A stretch of DNA of 64,000 nt from NCBI RefSeq assembly GCF_038595065.1, contig NZ_CP152003.1:1654001-1718000 (forward strand), read 5' to 3'. The translations under genes were made by a program, and so were the position numbers. Under the pieces are notes generated by a model that did not search any database, had not been told where the DNA came from, and was given only the letters and a program-made list of their open reading frames with translations. Position 1 is the first letter of the stretch; each line of letters begins with the position of its first letter. Of this stretch, positions 53,501 to 60,020 are shown one piece after another. The stretch comes from Sutcliffiella sp. FSL R7-0096 (GTDB lineage: Bacteria > Bacillota > Bacilli > Bacillales > Bacillaceae_I).

Positions 53501-53821
53501 TCTAGTTTGCAGTTTAGTAGAATAAATGCGAACACGCATGACGCTACTTTATACGCTTCAAGAGATATAGTCCTTTCAGGAGGACGTGATATCAACCTTA
53601 CTCCTGGTGTCAGCAGAGGCATCAATGTGCAAGGAAATTTAAATATCAATAGATTAAGGGGATTAACTGATCCGGTGAAGTTCTTCCTAGGCATAGGAGA
53701 TGCTCAAATAGATATGACAGGCGGGGACTTGCGTATTATGAGAGATAACAATAACTATGTCCGAATCAATAATGGCAGTATCCAATTCTATACCAATGGA
53801 ACACTGAAACACACTATTTAA
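50537..53821 (+). CDS. tail-associated lysin/minor structural protein (Tal, PF06605-like)
   Basis: 1094 aa. The N-terminal ~360 residues are the Tal hub (FSMLATIPAAANAAKRN..., YIELKKSRRISP). A linker has repeated ~45-residue units with SSAEST-like ITQ-A heptads (SRLNNAESSITQNANEITQR), a trimeric coiled coil. A carbohydrate-binding-like domain follows (~700-860, ILFASDLPFTWAVSN...), then a C-terminal beta-rich tip (SLSGDRVESTN...). ATG 50537 has no close ribosome binding site; ATT 50528 has AGGGGGG at the right spacing and could be the start. Confidence 0.85.
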   Translation: MHFLDHQTDEILCTLENKVNTPAFFNDTHIENIKNLETYDFSMLATIPAAANAAKRNRVIIPDDEGHLREFIILETAQLNKKKHVKTVASYIELKKSRRISPIVLEGQTVNMATDWTLAGTGWQRGITEYAGIRKVTIDGYQDPYQTLKQLASLFGLELRFRIVVEGSRIVGRYVDLIKKRGEDTKKETRIGKDLIGVERIENSDIVTALRVLGPEQEDGQRLIVEVKNEDARKRWSRDGKHLWEDYEPSISGDNTNAERLTELGEAQLTKRINTTVQYTAEAVAMEEVFGYTHEKVRLGDTNRIIDTSYVPPLYLEARVIEIQRSIAAGKINRKYILGDFIEYNEEDLMKTFLQLQILYGQKVIRRDTTPPNPRQGMVWVDTSGELDVIFTWNHYAQKWEKATPTFAEEVGAYDKETVDNKDKSVFDDATWYTDVVSEEKKQEVIDYTNKEVQKRELSILRQDTEPSGTNYTLDQLWLRTTDDVYFKWTGSDWKQITPSLAEMGEKAGLEYVDGQLISKAEKAETYTMLEVDNALNSKVSLISYTTDQEGIVQRFTNAETRITQTEEAITSKVSQISFYEVEGRVSSAESTIIQHASLIESKVNESIYETDRNGIISRLNNAESSITQNANEITQRVRSEEYLIDQNALKSRVSTAESTITQHASAIALRVEKNGVVAAINLSTEGTRILSSKIHIDGNVTFANGYDPTTIEVGGTNILFASDLPFTWAVSNATRVNNTDSNGINSIRANFSGSATNFNIQSPTMARKTTLKQGKKYTLSFEIRGNINTMTYNYLMRTEGANRAFPSPPNFSISTTNWTKISVTQECLWDSETGYVLIGTQDTASGKWFEIRKVQLEESDRASTWAPNPLELKADIDGWKFGNTTEIDGGKIRTNTITASQINVSSLSALSANLGTVIAGSLSGVSISTIGSQGSVSLSGDRVESTNASRIARLSNGEGLFSSNSLVTMVTDSNGIQLRSEENGLPWSSLQFSRINANTHDATLYASRDIVLSGGRDINLTPGVSRGINVQGNLNINRLRGLTDPVKFFLGIGDAQIDMTGGDLRIMRDNNNYVRINNGSIQFYTNGTLKHTI

Positions 53822-53835
53822 TTAAGGAGGTAATC

Positions 53836-54198
53836 ATGGCACCCATACTGAACTGGAAAAAAGAAGTTACGTATTCTTTTAGATTTCTTGAAACAGAGCA
53901 TAAGGAATACATTTATGTGAATGGGATTGATGCTAAACGGTATCGTTTAGCCGATGACAACCCTGCTTTCGGGATGAATCCAACCAGCCATCCATCCACC
54001 GGAGAGGAACACGAGGTTATAGAAGCAGAATTGGTTGGTGAATATTTAAGGAGAGTGACACCCACACTCAAACGATACGAATTAGTCTACTCCCTTCCGG
54101 ACATCGACAAATATGTTTTCCTTAACTATGAGGAAGAAATAAGCGATTATCCAGGGGAAAGTGGAAGTAGATTCTACTTCTTATCTGTCCCATTTTAA
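53836..54198 (+). CDS. small tail-region protein, unknown
   Basis: 120 aa with AAGGAGG before ATG 53836. Beta-rich, with YSFRFLETEHKEYIYVNGID and FYFLSVPF. Such proteins after Tal are often baseplate or receptor accessories. No family recognised. Confidence 0.6.
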   Translation: MAPILNWKKEVTYSFRFLETEHKEYIYVNGIDAKRYRLADDNPAFGMNPTSHPSTGEEHEVIEAELVGEYLRRVTPTLKRYELVYSLPDIDKYVFLNYEEEISDYPGESGSRFYFLSVPF

Positions 54199-54205
54199 TA
54201 AATGA

Positions 54206-54242
54206 TTAAAACAGGCAAGGGATTGTTCCTTTGTCTGTTTTT
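54206..54242 (+). terminator. rho-independent terminator
   Basis: AAACAGGCAAGG pairs with CCTTTGTCTGTTT (one bulge, one G-T), followed by TTTATT. Confidence 0.7.
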
Positions 54243-54258
54243 ATTGGAGGAAACCAAG

Positions 54259-54684
54259 ATGAAAATTAAATTGAAATATGCATTTATCGGAGAAATTAGT
54301 ACCTTCCTTCTCAATCTATCCTTGAAAGGCAAACAAAATAGACATCGTGTTAGATTCATTAATACGCTTCAAGGAAAATTAAAACAGGTTGCTGCAGAAG
54401 AAATGGAACTTATTAAAGAGTTTGCTGGTGTGGATGAAGAAGGGAATCCAAAAAGGTCTGAGAAGGGGTTTGACATCCAAGATGTCCAGGGTTTCAAACA
54501 GCAACAGAACGAGTTATTTGAGGAAGAATTTGTCCTTGAGGGTGGGGATAATCAAGGAATGTTGAAAACCCTAAAACCAATTGTATTGGATTATGACGGG
54601 GAAGTCAGTGGGCGAGAAGCTTTTGTATTTGACCACCTTTGCGAAGCCTTTGAAAATGCAGAACAGGGGAGTGACCAAGCATGA
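54259..54684 (+). CDS. DUF1617 family phage protein
   Basis: 141 aa from ATG 54259, GGAGG eight bases upstream. KLKYAFIGEISTFLLNLSLKG and RFINTLQGKLKQVAAEE are the DUF1617 signature, with EEGNPKRSEKG further on. The function is unknown; the family sits between tail-fibre and lysis genes in many Gram-positive phages. It overlaps the next gene by 4 nt. Confidence 0.8.
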   Translation: MKIKLKYAFIGEISTFLLNLSLKGKQNRHRVRFINTLQGKLKQVAAEEMELIKEFAGVDEEGNPKRSEKGFDIQDVQGFKQQQNELFEEEFVLEGGDNQGMLKTLKPIVLDYDGEVSGREAFVFDHLCEAFENAEQGSDQA

Positions 54685-54923
54685 TAATTTTAATTAGATC
54701 AACCAATGTGCAGTGGACAGATGAAGGAGAAGTAGGATCCGTACAGGTAGGGTTTAGTGGACACACGGCAGAGAGAAATGTCAATATCAATGGGACTATT
54801 CCTCTATCGGCAGAGGAATACAGTGGAAACGAGTCCATCTCTGCGTTAACCGGACTGGTAAAACAACACCTTAGAGATCAGATGGAAGCAGAACAGATAT
54901 TAGCAACACCGCAGGACGCATAA
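54681..54923 (+). CDS. small phage protein, unknown
   Basis: 80 aa. IRSTNVQWTDEGEVGSVQV and LVKQHLRDQMEAEQIL are seen in small proteins that follow DUF1617 genes. It is coupled to DUF1617 by a 4-nt overlap. The function is unknown. Confidence 0.6.
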   Translation: MIILIRSTNVQWTDEGEVGSVQVGFSGHTAERNVNINGTIPLSAEEYSGNESISALTGLVKQHLRDQMEAEQILATPQDA

Positions 54924-54937
54924 AGTAGGTGAAGAAT

Positions 54938-55207
54938 ATGGATCAAGAATGTAACGCACACGTAGCATTAAAGGTGGAAATTGACCACATGAAGGAAGAC
55001 ATAAGCAACATCAAAGAAGATCAAAAAGAAGACCGAAAATTTTATAGAGAAACAATCGATGCGCTTAAAGAAAATGTAATCCAAATAACGGTACTCCAAA
55101 GAAAGTCAGATGAGCGTTTGGATAGTCTTAACAATAACAACAAGTGGGCATGGGGGTTTGTAATTGTCTTTGTGTTAGGTGTCTTAGGTGCAGCGATAAA
55201 ATTATAA
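54938..55207 (+). CDS. XhlA-like haemolysin/holin-associated membrane protein
   Basis: 89 aa from ATG 54938 (AGTAGGTGA upstream). A long charged coiled coil (~8-60, VEIDHMKEDISNIKEDQKED) leads to one C-terminal membrane helix (~68-87), the XhlA layout. It lies in the lysis cassette just before the holin and may regulate or assist membrane lysis. Confidence 0.75.
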   Translation: MDQECNAHVALKVEIDHMKEDISNIKEDQKEDRKFYRETIDALKENVIQITVLQRKSDERLDSLNNNNKWAWGFVIVFVLGVLGAAIKL

Positions 55208-55219
55208 GGAGTGGTATAG

Positions 55220-55477
55220 ATGGAAGCGTTAATGACAATTGATTTTACGGCTTATGTGGCAATTGCGGTAATACTTTATGCAATAAGAGAAGCCACTGGA
55301 CTATCAAATAAATACATTCCAATTGTAGCAGTTGCACTAGGAGTCGCTTTCTCAACATTTGAAGGTGGCTTTTTTAATTTTGACGTGTTAATTGCAGGTC
55401 TACAGTATGCCTTGTATGGAGTAGGTTCAGTTGCTGCAATTAAATATTCGTTAGAAAAGAAAGGGGAAGATATATAA
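55220..55477 (+). CDS. phage holin
   Basis: 85 aa with two or three hydrophobic helices: IDFTAYVAIAVILYAI (~5-20), YIPIVAVALGVAFSTF (~32-47) and LQYALYGVGSVAAIKY (~61-76), then a basic tail LEKKGEDI. AAGGAG precedes ATG 55220. It makes the pore that releases the endolysin. Its stop overlaps the endolysin ATG by one base. Confidence 0.85.
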   Translation: MEALMTIDFTAYVAIAVILYAIREATGLSNKYIPIVAVALGVAFSTFEGGFFNFDVLIAGLQYALYGVGSVAAIKYSLEKKGEDI

Positions 55478-56136
55478 TGTTTATTCGTCCAACAAAAGTT
55501 ACTCGTATTACTAGTGGATTTCGTGTTCCAGAACGGAGAGATCATCATGGTGTAGATTACGCTCTTGGCGGTGTTCATGAAATCTATTCAATTGCCGATG
55601 GAATTGTATCGAAGTCCTACGTATCCTCATCTTATGGTGAGGTTATTTTTATTTTCCATAATATTGATGGTCAAACATACGAATCAGTGTATGCTCATCT
55701 TAGAACAGGATCTCGTAAGCATCGAGTAGGGGCTAGAGTTAAACAAGGTGAAATTATTGGAATCATGGGTAACACAGGTATTTCAACTGGCCAACATCTT
55801 CACTTCGAGCTGCATATTGGCAGATGGAATATTAATAAAACCAATGCTGTAAATGGTGAACTGTACGTAAATGGTAGTATGAAACAATATATCAACCTAC
55901 ATAAGCATATGGAAGAGTGGAATCATTACCCTGTTGATAAAGAGCCGATTAAAAAGTTGTATGCTCATGATATCCCATTAAATCCAAAGAAATTTGGTGG
56001 ATTATCATATGAGGTACTACGTAAAGGTGCTGAACCTGATACTTATATAGTAAGAACTGGTCAATTTGGCGAACGAAAAATCTTTGTTCCTAAGGATAAA
56101 GATAGCAGCTTTACAAACGCTCCTTTGTATAAGTAA
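55477..56136 (+). CDS. M23 family endolysin
   Basis: 219 aa. The LytM-type zinc site is TSGFRVPERRDHHGVDYA (HxxxD) and GQHLHFELH (HxH), with VYAHLRTGSRKH between. C-terminal ~145-219 is a small unrecognised domain (LYAHDIPLNPKKFGGLSYEV), probably wall-binding. It is a peptidoglycan endopeptidase. No signal peptide, so the holin is needed. Confidence 0.9.
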   Translation: MFIRPTKVTRITSGFRVPERRDHHGVDYALGGVHEIYSIADGIVSKSYVSSSYGEVIFIFHNIDGQTYESVYAHLRTGSRKHRVGARVKQGEIIGIMGNTGISTGQHLHFELHIGRWNINKTNAVNGELYVNGSMKQYINLHKHMEEWNHYPVDKEPIKKLYAHDIPLNPKKFGGLSYEVLRKGAEPDTYIVRTGQFGERKIFVPKDKDSSFTNAPLYK

Positions 56137-56358
56137 AAGTGTTGAAAGGAGGACTCGGACTTAAAACTGTGAGTCCCCTAAACATAATAAATTCCTGCTT
56201 TTAATTAATGCGAACATGTGTATTATTTTCACACAAATTGTTAACAATATGTTATAATCGAATAATACATAGTTAAAAATTCAGTAATATTATTTTACTT
56301 AGTTAGTTACTTTATGCACGCAAATATAAATATTTCATCTAGAAAAGGAGTGATTCTG
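56137..56358. other. intergenic leader of the toxin-antitoxin pair
   Basis: About 220 nt of A+T-rich sequence. TTAACAATATGTTATAATCG contains a good TATAAT (56255-56260) with TTGTTA 17-18 nt upstream, a likely promoter that separates the pair from the late operon. Confidence 0.5.
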
Positions 56359-56829
56359 ATGGAAAGAGGACTTTATGATTCATTGAGGGTTGCTGAGTGG
56401 TTTGTTGCAAATACAGACAGAGAATCTGGTGCTTCCATTACGCATTTGAAATTACAAAAATTAATGTACTATGCTCAAGCATGGACAAAAGTATTATTAG
56501 GTAAAAAGCTTTTTGATTCTAGAATTGAAGCTTGGATGCATGGGCCTGTTGTAACAGAAGTCTATCACAGATACAAATCACATTCTTATCATGAGCTACC
56601 TATTCCTGACGAAGCTCCCGATTTAGATACAAACGTTGAATTTGTGCTTTCTGAAATCCTCCGTGTTTATGGAAAGTATGACGCAAAATATTTAGAGGAA
56701 CTTACTCATCAAGAAGACCCATGGATTGAAGCACGAAACGGGCTCCCTCTTGAAGCTAGATGTGAGAATGAAATTCCATTAGAAAAAATGGAAGAATTTT
56801 ATCGTAAAATGAATGAAGAAAATAGCTAA
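56359..56829 (+). CDS. Panacea (SocA/DUF4065) domain antitoxin
   Basis: 156 aa from ATG 56359 with AAAGGAGTGAT upstream. The Panacea core is ITHLKLQKLMYYAQAWTKVL, AWMHGPVVTEVYHRYKSH and a C-terminal LEELTHQEDPWIEARNG, matching the SocA-type antitoxin fold. Panacea proteins neutralise many unrelated toxins encoded next to them. It is followed after 5 nt by a 150-aa protein, the presumed toxin. The pair lies downstream of lysis genes, a common moron site. Confidence 0.82.
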   Translation: MERGLYDSLRVAEWFVANTDRESGASITHLKLQKLMYYAQAWTKVLLGKKLFDSRIEAWMHGPVVTEVYHRYKSHSYHELPIPDEAPDLDTNVEFVLSEILRVYGKYDAKYLEELTHQEDPWIEARNGLPLEARCENEIPLEKMEEFYRKMNEENS

Positions 56830-56834
56830 TAATT

Positions 56835-57287
56835 ATGAAGATTAATGCTAATACCAAAGTAAAAAAGACAAATGAGCAAAGCCACTTGTCATTAACTCAT
56901 ATAGAGTCTAAGTTGTTAGGACTCCAAAATGATAATCAGCAACAAGCATATGTTGCTCTAAAATATTTTGACAATCAACACCAATGTCTTTCTGAATGGA
57001 GCAAAGAAGAATTAAAGGCTTTTAGTGACTTCTGTAGAAAAGTAAATCAATTAACGTGGACTGATATTTACAGATCAGGTGGGAAAACAGGTAAAAATGG
57101 ACTTGGCTACACAGTTCATACCAATAGAGACAAACTACCAGCAGGAAACATATTCAAGCAAATTAGCGAAGACATTACATTTTTCGAATTAAGAGTTTCA
57201 CAGAAAGCTAGAGTTCATGGATTTAGAGCAAAGTCAACATTCTTCTTAGTGTGGCTGGATAAAGACCATGAAGTTTATAAAATGTGA
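56835..57287 (+). CDS. putative toxin partner of the Panacea antitoxin
   Basis: 150 aa. The C-terminal half has DITFFELRVSQKARVHGFRA followed by FFLVWLDKDHEVY, the strand pattern of small toxins that carry a VxGFRxxxxFxLVWLDxxHEVY tail. The N-terminal part (LSLTHIESKLLGLQN, YVALKYFDNQHQCLSEW) is helical. No catalytic residues are certain. The 5-nt gap to the antitoxin and shared terminator indicate one operon. A toxin role is inferred from context. Confidence 0.6.
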   Translation: MKINANTKVKKTNEQSHLSLTHIESKLLGLQNDNQQQAYVALKYFDNQHQCLSEWSKEELKAFSDFCRKVNQLTWTDIYRSGGKTGKNGLGYTVHTNRDKLPAGNIFKQISEDITFFELRVSQKARVHGFRAKSTFFLVWLDKDHEVYKM

Positions 57288-57323
57288 AAAAGACTCTCTC
57301 TTCTTTTAGGCGAGAGTCTTTTT
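57287..57323 (+). terminator. rho-independent terminator of the toxin-antitoxin operon
   Basis: AAAAAGACTCTC (57287-57298) pairs with GAGAGTCTTTTT (57312-57323). Confidence 0.85.
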
Positions 57324-57349
57324 CATTATCTAAATTACTTGCGAATAGA

Positions 57350-57384
57350 AATAAGACTACCTGTTGAGTTGGGTAGTCTTATTT
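57350..57384 (-). terminator. rho-independent terminator of the minus-strand cassette
   Basis: AATAAGACTACC (57350-57361) pairs with GGTAGTCTTATT (57372-57383). It lies just after the last minus-strand gene and also backs up the plus-strand terminator. Confidence 0.75.
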
Positions 57385-57411
57385 GTGTTTGTACGAATTA
57401 AAATGGGTTTT

Positions 57412-57747
57412 TTATCGATTGTAAAGACTCTCTACACGTTCCTTACTCAATACTTCCTCACCGTTTATTAACTGCTGTATAGCACCTTCAAGCCATTTCT
57501 CACTCAACTCATCGCTACCAGCTTCTATGTGGAATTTCTCTATCATGGTGTGATCAAACTTGCATAAGATTCTATCGTGAGTTAAATCTAATTCTCTGTA
57601 GCTAACTAAAGCAGGAATGAATAAATATTTCTTCATTCCATCTTGGGACTCTAAGAGGTAGTGTACTTTTGTCTGGTCATTCGTTAAGCAACAATGTGTG
57701 ACTGCAGCTACAAACATAACTTCTTGAACGTCAAAACTAAAATTCAT
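57412..57747 (-). CDS. hypothetical protein, last gene of minus-strand cassette
   Basis: 111 aa from ATG 57747 after GGGAGG. Sequence features: FDVQEVMFVAAVTHCCLTND, VHYLLESQDGMKKYLFIPAL, and a C-terminal helix EEVLSKERVESLYN. Beta-rich core; no membrane segment. No family recognised. Confidence 0.6.
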   Translation of the reverse strand: MNFSFDVQEVMFVAAVTHCCLTNDQTKVHYLLESQDGMKKYLFIPALVSYRELDLTHDRILCKFDHTMIEKFHIEAGSDELSEKWLEGAIQQLINGEEVLSKERVESLYNR

Positions 57748-57798
57748 GAAAACACCTCCCACTAATATGGTAACAAATACCTAGTGAGAGGGGTAGAG

Positions 57799-57942
57799 TT
57801 ATTTGTATATAAGTTCCAAGTAATCTCTAATTTTTTGCTCGATCACTTTTGCATCCGTTTTTCTATCGACATATATTTCAATATCACAATACTTACCTTT
57901 AAACGTTTCATAGTACTCACAGTCTTCTAATGATACTGTCAT
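57799..57942 (-). CDS. 47-aa microprotein, copy 1 of a tandem pair
   Basis: Too short for common gene finders but with AAAGGAG before ATG 57942. The product opens MTVSLEDCEYYETFKGKYC, then DIEIYVDRKTDAKV and a helix ending RDYLELIYK. It shares ET-x-GKYC-x-x-EIYV and a YLE-L-Y ending with the next gene. Strand-strand-helix pattern; function unknown. Confidence 0.7.
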   Translation of the reverse strand: MTVSLEDCEYYETFKGKYCDIEIYVDRKTDAKVIEQKIRDYLELIYK

Positions 57943-57947
57943 AGAAT

Positions 57948-58103
57948 TTACTCCTTTTCATTAGTTAGATAAAGCTTCTCTAAATAGTTTCGTACTTTTT
58001 CCTTAAACTCTTTTTTGTCTACATTGTCATTTACGTATATTTCAACTTCACAGTATTTACCTTGATATGTTTCAATATATCTATATTGATCGGTTGACAC
58101 CAT
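57948..58103 (-). CDS. 51-aa microprotein, copy 2 of a tandem pair
   Basis: GGAGGTG precedes ATG 58103. The product is MVSTDQYRYIETYQGKYC, then EVEIYVNDNVDKKE and a helix with VRNYLEKLYLTNEKE. The stop codon overlaps the ribosome binding site of copy 1. Both copies keep the single Cys, the Glu and the aromatic spacing, although the rest has diverged, which suggests selection. Confidence 0.7.
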   Translation of the reverse strand: MVSTDQYRYIETYQGKYCEVEIYVNDNVDKKEFKEKVRNYLEKLYLTNEKE

Positions 58104-58211
58104 TTTCATCACCTCCGAAACAAATCATAAGTCAATGAGAAGACCTTTTATACAGGTAAGTAGAGGGTGAGTTTCAACCAATTGGAAAAAGTTTACTGTG
58201 TAGTCAACTAA

Positions 58212-58859
58212 TTAGATAAGCATCAAACCACCACTTATTAATACTAATGTAAAACCCAATTCAGCTAACCTTTTACTCATCATTCCAAGTAATGCCCATA
58301 CACCTAATCCAACTGTTAGCAATATTGGTAAAGTTAGAATGAAATCTGCAATCCAATTATGAATTCCTGAATGAATAAAATCTCCAACCCATTCTTTAAT
58401 TGAGGGAAAGGAGGGAAAGTGGGTATTCCCCACCGTCCCGTTATGGACAAATTTGTCCAAAAGTGATTGCTTACCTGACAAACTATCCAATTTAGAAACA
58501 AGTGGAGTTGGATCAATAAAGTTACCAGCCTGATCTTTAAGTCCAAAATGCAGATGAGCACCTGTTGAGTGACCTGTATTACCACTATATCCTAACGTTT
58601 CACCTTCCTTTAGTATCTGACCTACCTTCACTTTAATATCACTCATATGCCCATATATAGCTGTTGTGCCGTCTTCTAATCGAAGGATAACTCCTTTCCC
58701 AATATTCTCATTCCCATAATCTCCAACCCTTTCAACAATAGCTTCACCTATGCTTCTTAGCTCTGTATGCTCCGGCATTGCTAAATCTATTCCTGTATGT
58801 GGCTTTCCGTTTCTAATCTGCTCTAAAACACCATATTCTGAGGTTAGTTTAAATTTCAT
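58212..58859 (-). CDS. membrane-anchored M23 peptidase
   Basis: 215 aa. The LytM domain is at the N terminus: GKPHTGIDLA (~19-28), IYGHMSDIKV and GAHLHFGL (~99-106). Two hydrophobic helices close the protein (~165-190 FILTLPILLTVGLGVWALLG and ~197-215). There is no N-terminal signal, so its topology is unusual. It differs from the endolysin at 55477. A wall-opening role for transfer or entry machinery is plausible, as with the wall hydrolases of conjugation systems. Confidence 0.78.
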   Translation of the reverse strand: MKFKLTSEYGVLEQIRNGKPHTGIDLAMPEHTELRSIGEAIVERVGDYGNENIGKGVILRLEDGTTAIYGHMSDIKVKVGQILKEGETLGYSGNTGHSTGAHLHFGLKDQAGNFIDPTPLVSKLDSLSGKQSLLDKFVHNGTVGNTHFPSFPSIKEWVGDFIHSGIHNWIADFILTLPILLTVGLGVWALLGMMSKRLAELGFTLVLISGGLMLI

Positions 58860-58863
58860 AAGA

Positions 58864-58944
58864 CTACCTCCAATAGTAGGTTTTCATTTTCTGACGTTCG
58901 TTCCATATGCGAAATAGCAAGCTTACAATTATAATCGTCTTCAT
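58864..58944 (-). CDS. 26-aa membrane microprotein
   Basis: TAGGAGGATTAAA precedes ATG 58944, one of the best ribosome binding sites in the cassette. The product is MKTIIIVSLLFRIWNERQ followed by KMKTYYWR: a short hydrophobic start and basic tail. Its stop lies 5 nt before the M23 gene start, so it may also couple translation. Confidence 0.5.
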   Translation of the reverse strand: MKTIIIVSLLFRIWNERQKMKTYYWR

Positions 58945-58954
58945 TTTAATCCTC

Positions 58955-59410
58955 CTAGACTGCTGATTTCATTGCCTCAACCAGAATATTTAATATCATA
59001 GGGGTGAGGGTAACAAGAACATACCCAAGGCCAGCAGAAGACATCATGCTGAATCCTTTTTCTCTGTTTCCAATCATGATAAATAATGCTCCTCCAAGTA
59101 CAACAACCATTGCGATAGGGTAGGCTAGGGCTTGAACTAGAGTAATTAGGGGATCAAAAGCATGAAGCATATTGTCATACATTGCATTAGCGACTACGGA
59201 TGAATTTACAGATACAACTTCGGTTGAGTCTGCAAAAGTTGGAGTTGCTTGTGCTAGTGGTGCTAATGAGAGAGGGAGAAGAGACATACCGAACGACAAT
59301 CCAGCCGTTTTACCTTTTTGCATAGTGACTAATTCAGCTTCACAGATTTCATTTCTCTTCATGAAGTCTGGAATACTTCCGACAGTGTGAATTTTATTTT
59401 TATTGAACAT
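58955..59410 (-). CDS. VirB2/TrbC-like two-helix membrane protein
   Basis: 151 aa. A hydrophilic N terminus (~1-30) precedes a signal-type hydrophobic stretch ending ATPTFA|DS. The mature part has two helices (~90-112, ~122-145): LVQALAYPIAMVVVLGGALF, a short basic loop GNREKGF, then GLGYVLVTLTPMILNILVEA. This is the TrbC/VirB2 pilin layout of type IV secretion systems. GGAGGTTGACC precedes ATG 59410. Confidence 0.6.
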   Translation of the reverse strand: MFNKNKIHTVGSIPDFMKRNEICEAELVTMQKGKTAGLSFGMSLLPLSLAPLAQATPTFADSTEVVSVNSSVVANAMYDNMLHAFDPLITLVQALAYPIAMVVVLGGALFIMIGNREKGFSMMSSAGLGYVLVTLTPMILNILVEAMKSAV

Positions 59411-59429
59411 GTGGTCAACCTCCTGATAT

Positions 59430-60020
59430 TCAGATAAAATCTTGAATCGTAAATACCTTTACATCTAATCCCTCGCATAATTTTATAAGTTGTTTCCTTC
59501 TCAGCTCTGTTGTTGTAATCCAAATCAACTTTGGTGGTATGTCAAAAACGTTATAACTAAAAAGCTGCATATATCTTTCAATCTTTGACTTATTCTTGAT
59601 CATCTTCTGTAAATGATCTACTTCTATAAGATGATATTGCTTTTTACGAATAAAATAAGCATCCGCAATTAATTTAACCTTGTTAGGCACTTCAAGTTTC
59701 ATTTCATTCTTCCAAGATTGAGGGCATCCAGATTGAATGTACAATTCATTTCGCATAATGTAGTGGCGTGATTGAGTTGTTTTCTTGAGCACTCGTTTAC
59801 TATTTACACGTTCTCTACCTTCTTTGTTAAGGTAGTAAATATTTTCACCATCCTTAAAACTAGATACATAAGGTGAAAGCTGTTGTAATACTCGTTGAGC
59901 GTTTCTATCGCTTCCTAAATCATGTAGACGTTGTAGTTGTGAACGATTAAGATAGTTCAGTTTCTTCAATGAGCAAAGTATGGCTTCTTCTCTCTGTTGA
60001 CGTTCTATTTCCTTCTTCAT
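59430..60020 (-). CDS. replication-relaxation family protein
   Basis: 196 aa from ATG 60020. An N-terminal wHTH-like region LNYLNRSQLQRLHDLGSDRNAQ is followed by RRHYIMRNEL-like and VPNKVKLIADAYFIRKKQYHLIEVDH, where the final Asp/Glu-xx-x motif resembles a nuclease-like core. The family is found on Bacillus plasmids and phages and is linked to plasmid replication and DNA relaxation. It overlaps the FtsK-like gene by 74 nt in another frame. Confidence 0.75.
   Translation of the reverse strand: MKKEIERQQREEAILCSLKKLNYLNRSQLQRLHDLGSDRNAQRVLQQLSPYVSSFKDGENIYYLNKEGRERVNSKRVLKKTTQSRHYIMRNELYIQSGCPQSWKNEMKLEVPNKVKLIADAYFIRKKQYHLIEVDHLQKMIKNKSKIERYMQLFSYNVFDIPPKLIWITTTELRRKQLIKLCEGLDVKVFTIQDFI

Noticed and set aside
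56207-56232. LexA-like CGAACATGTGTATT upstream of the Panacea gene
   Set aside because: The right half-site (GTATT) departs too far from GTTCG/GTTC to call.
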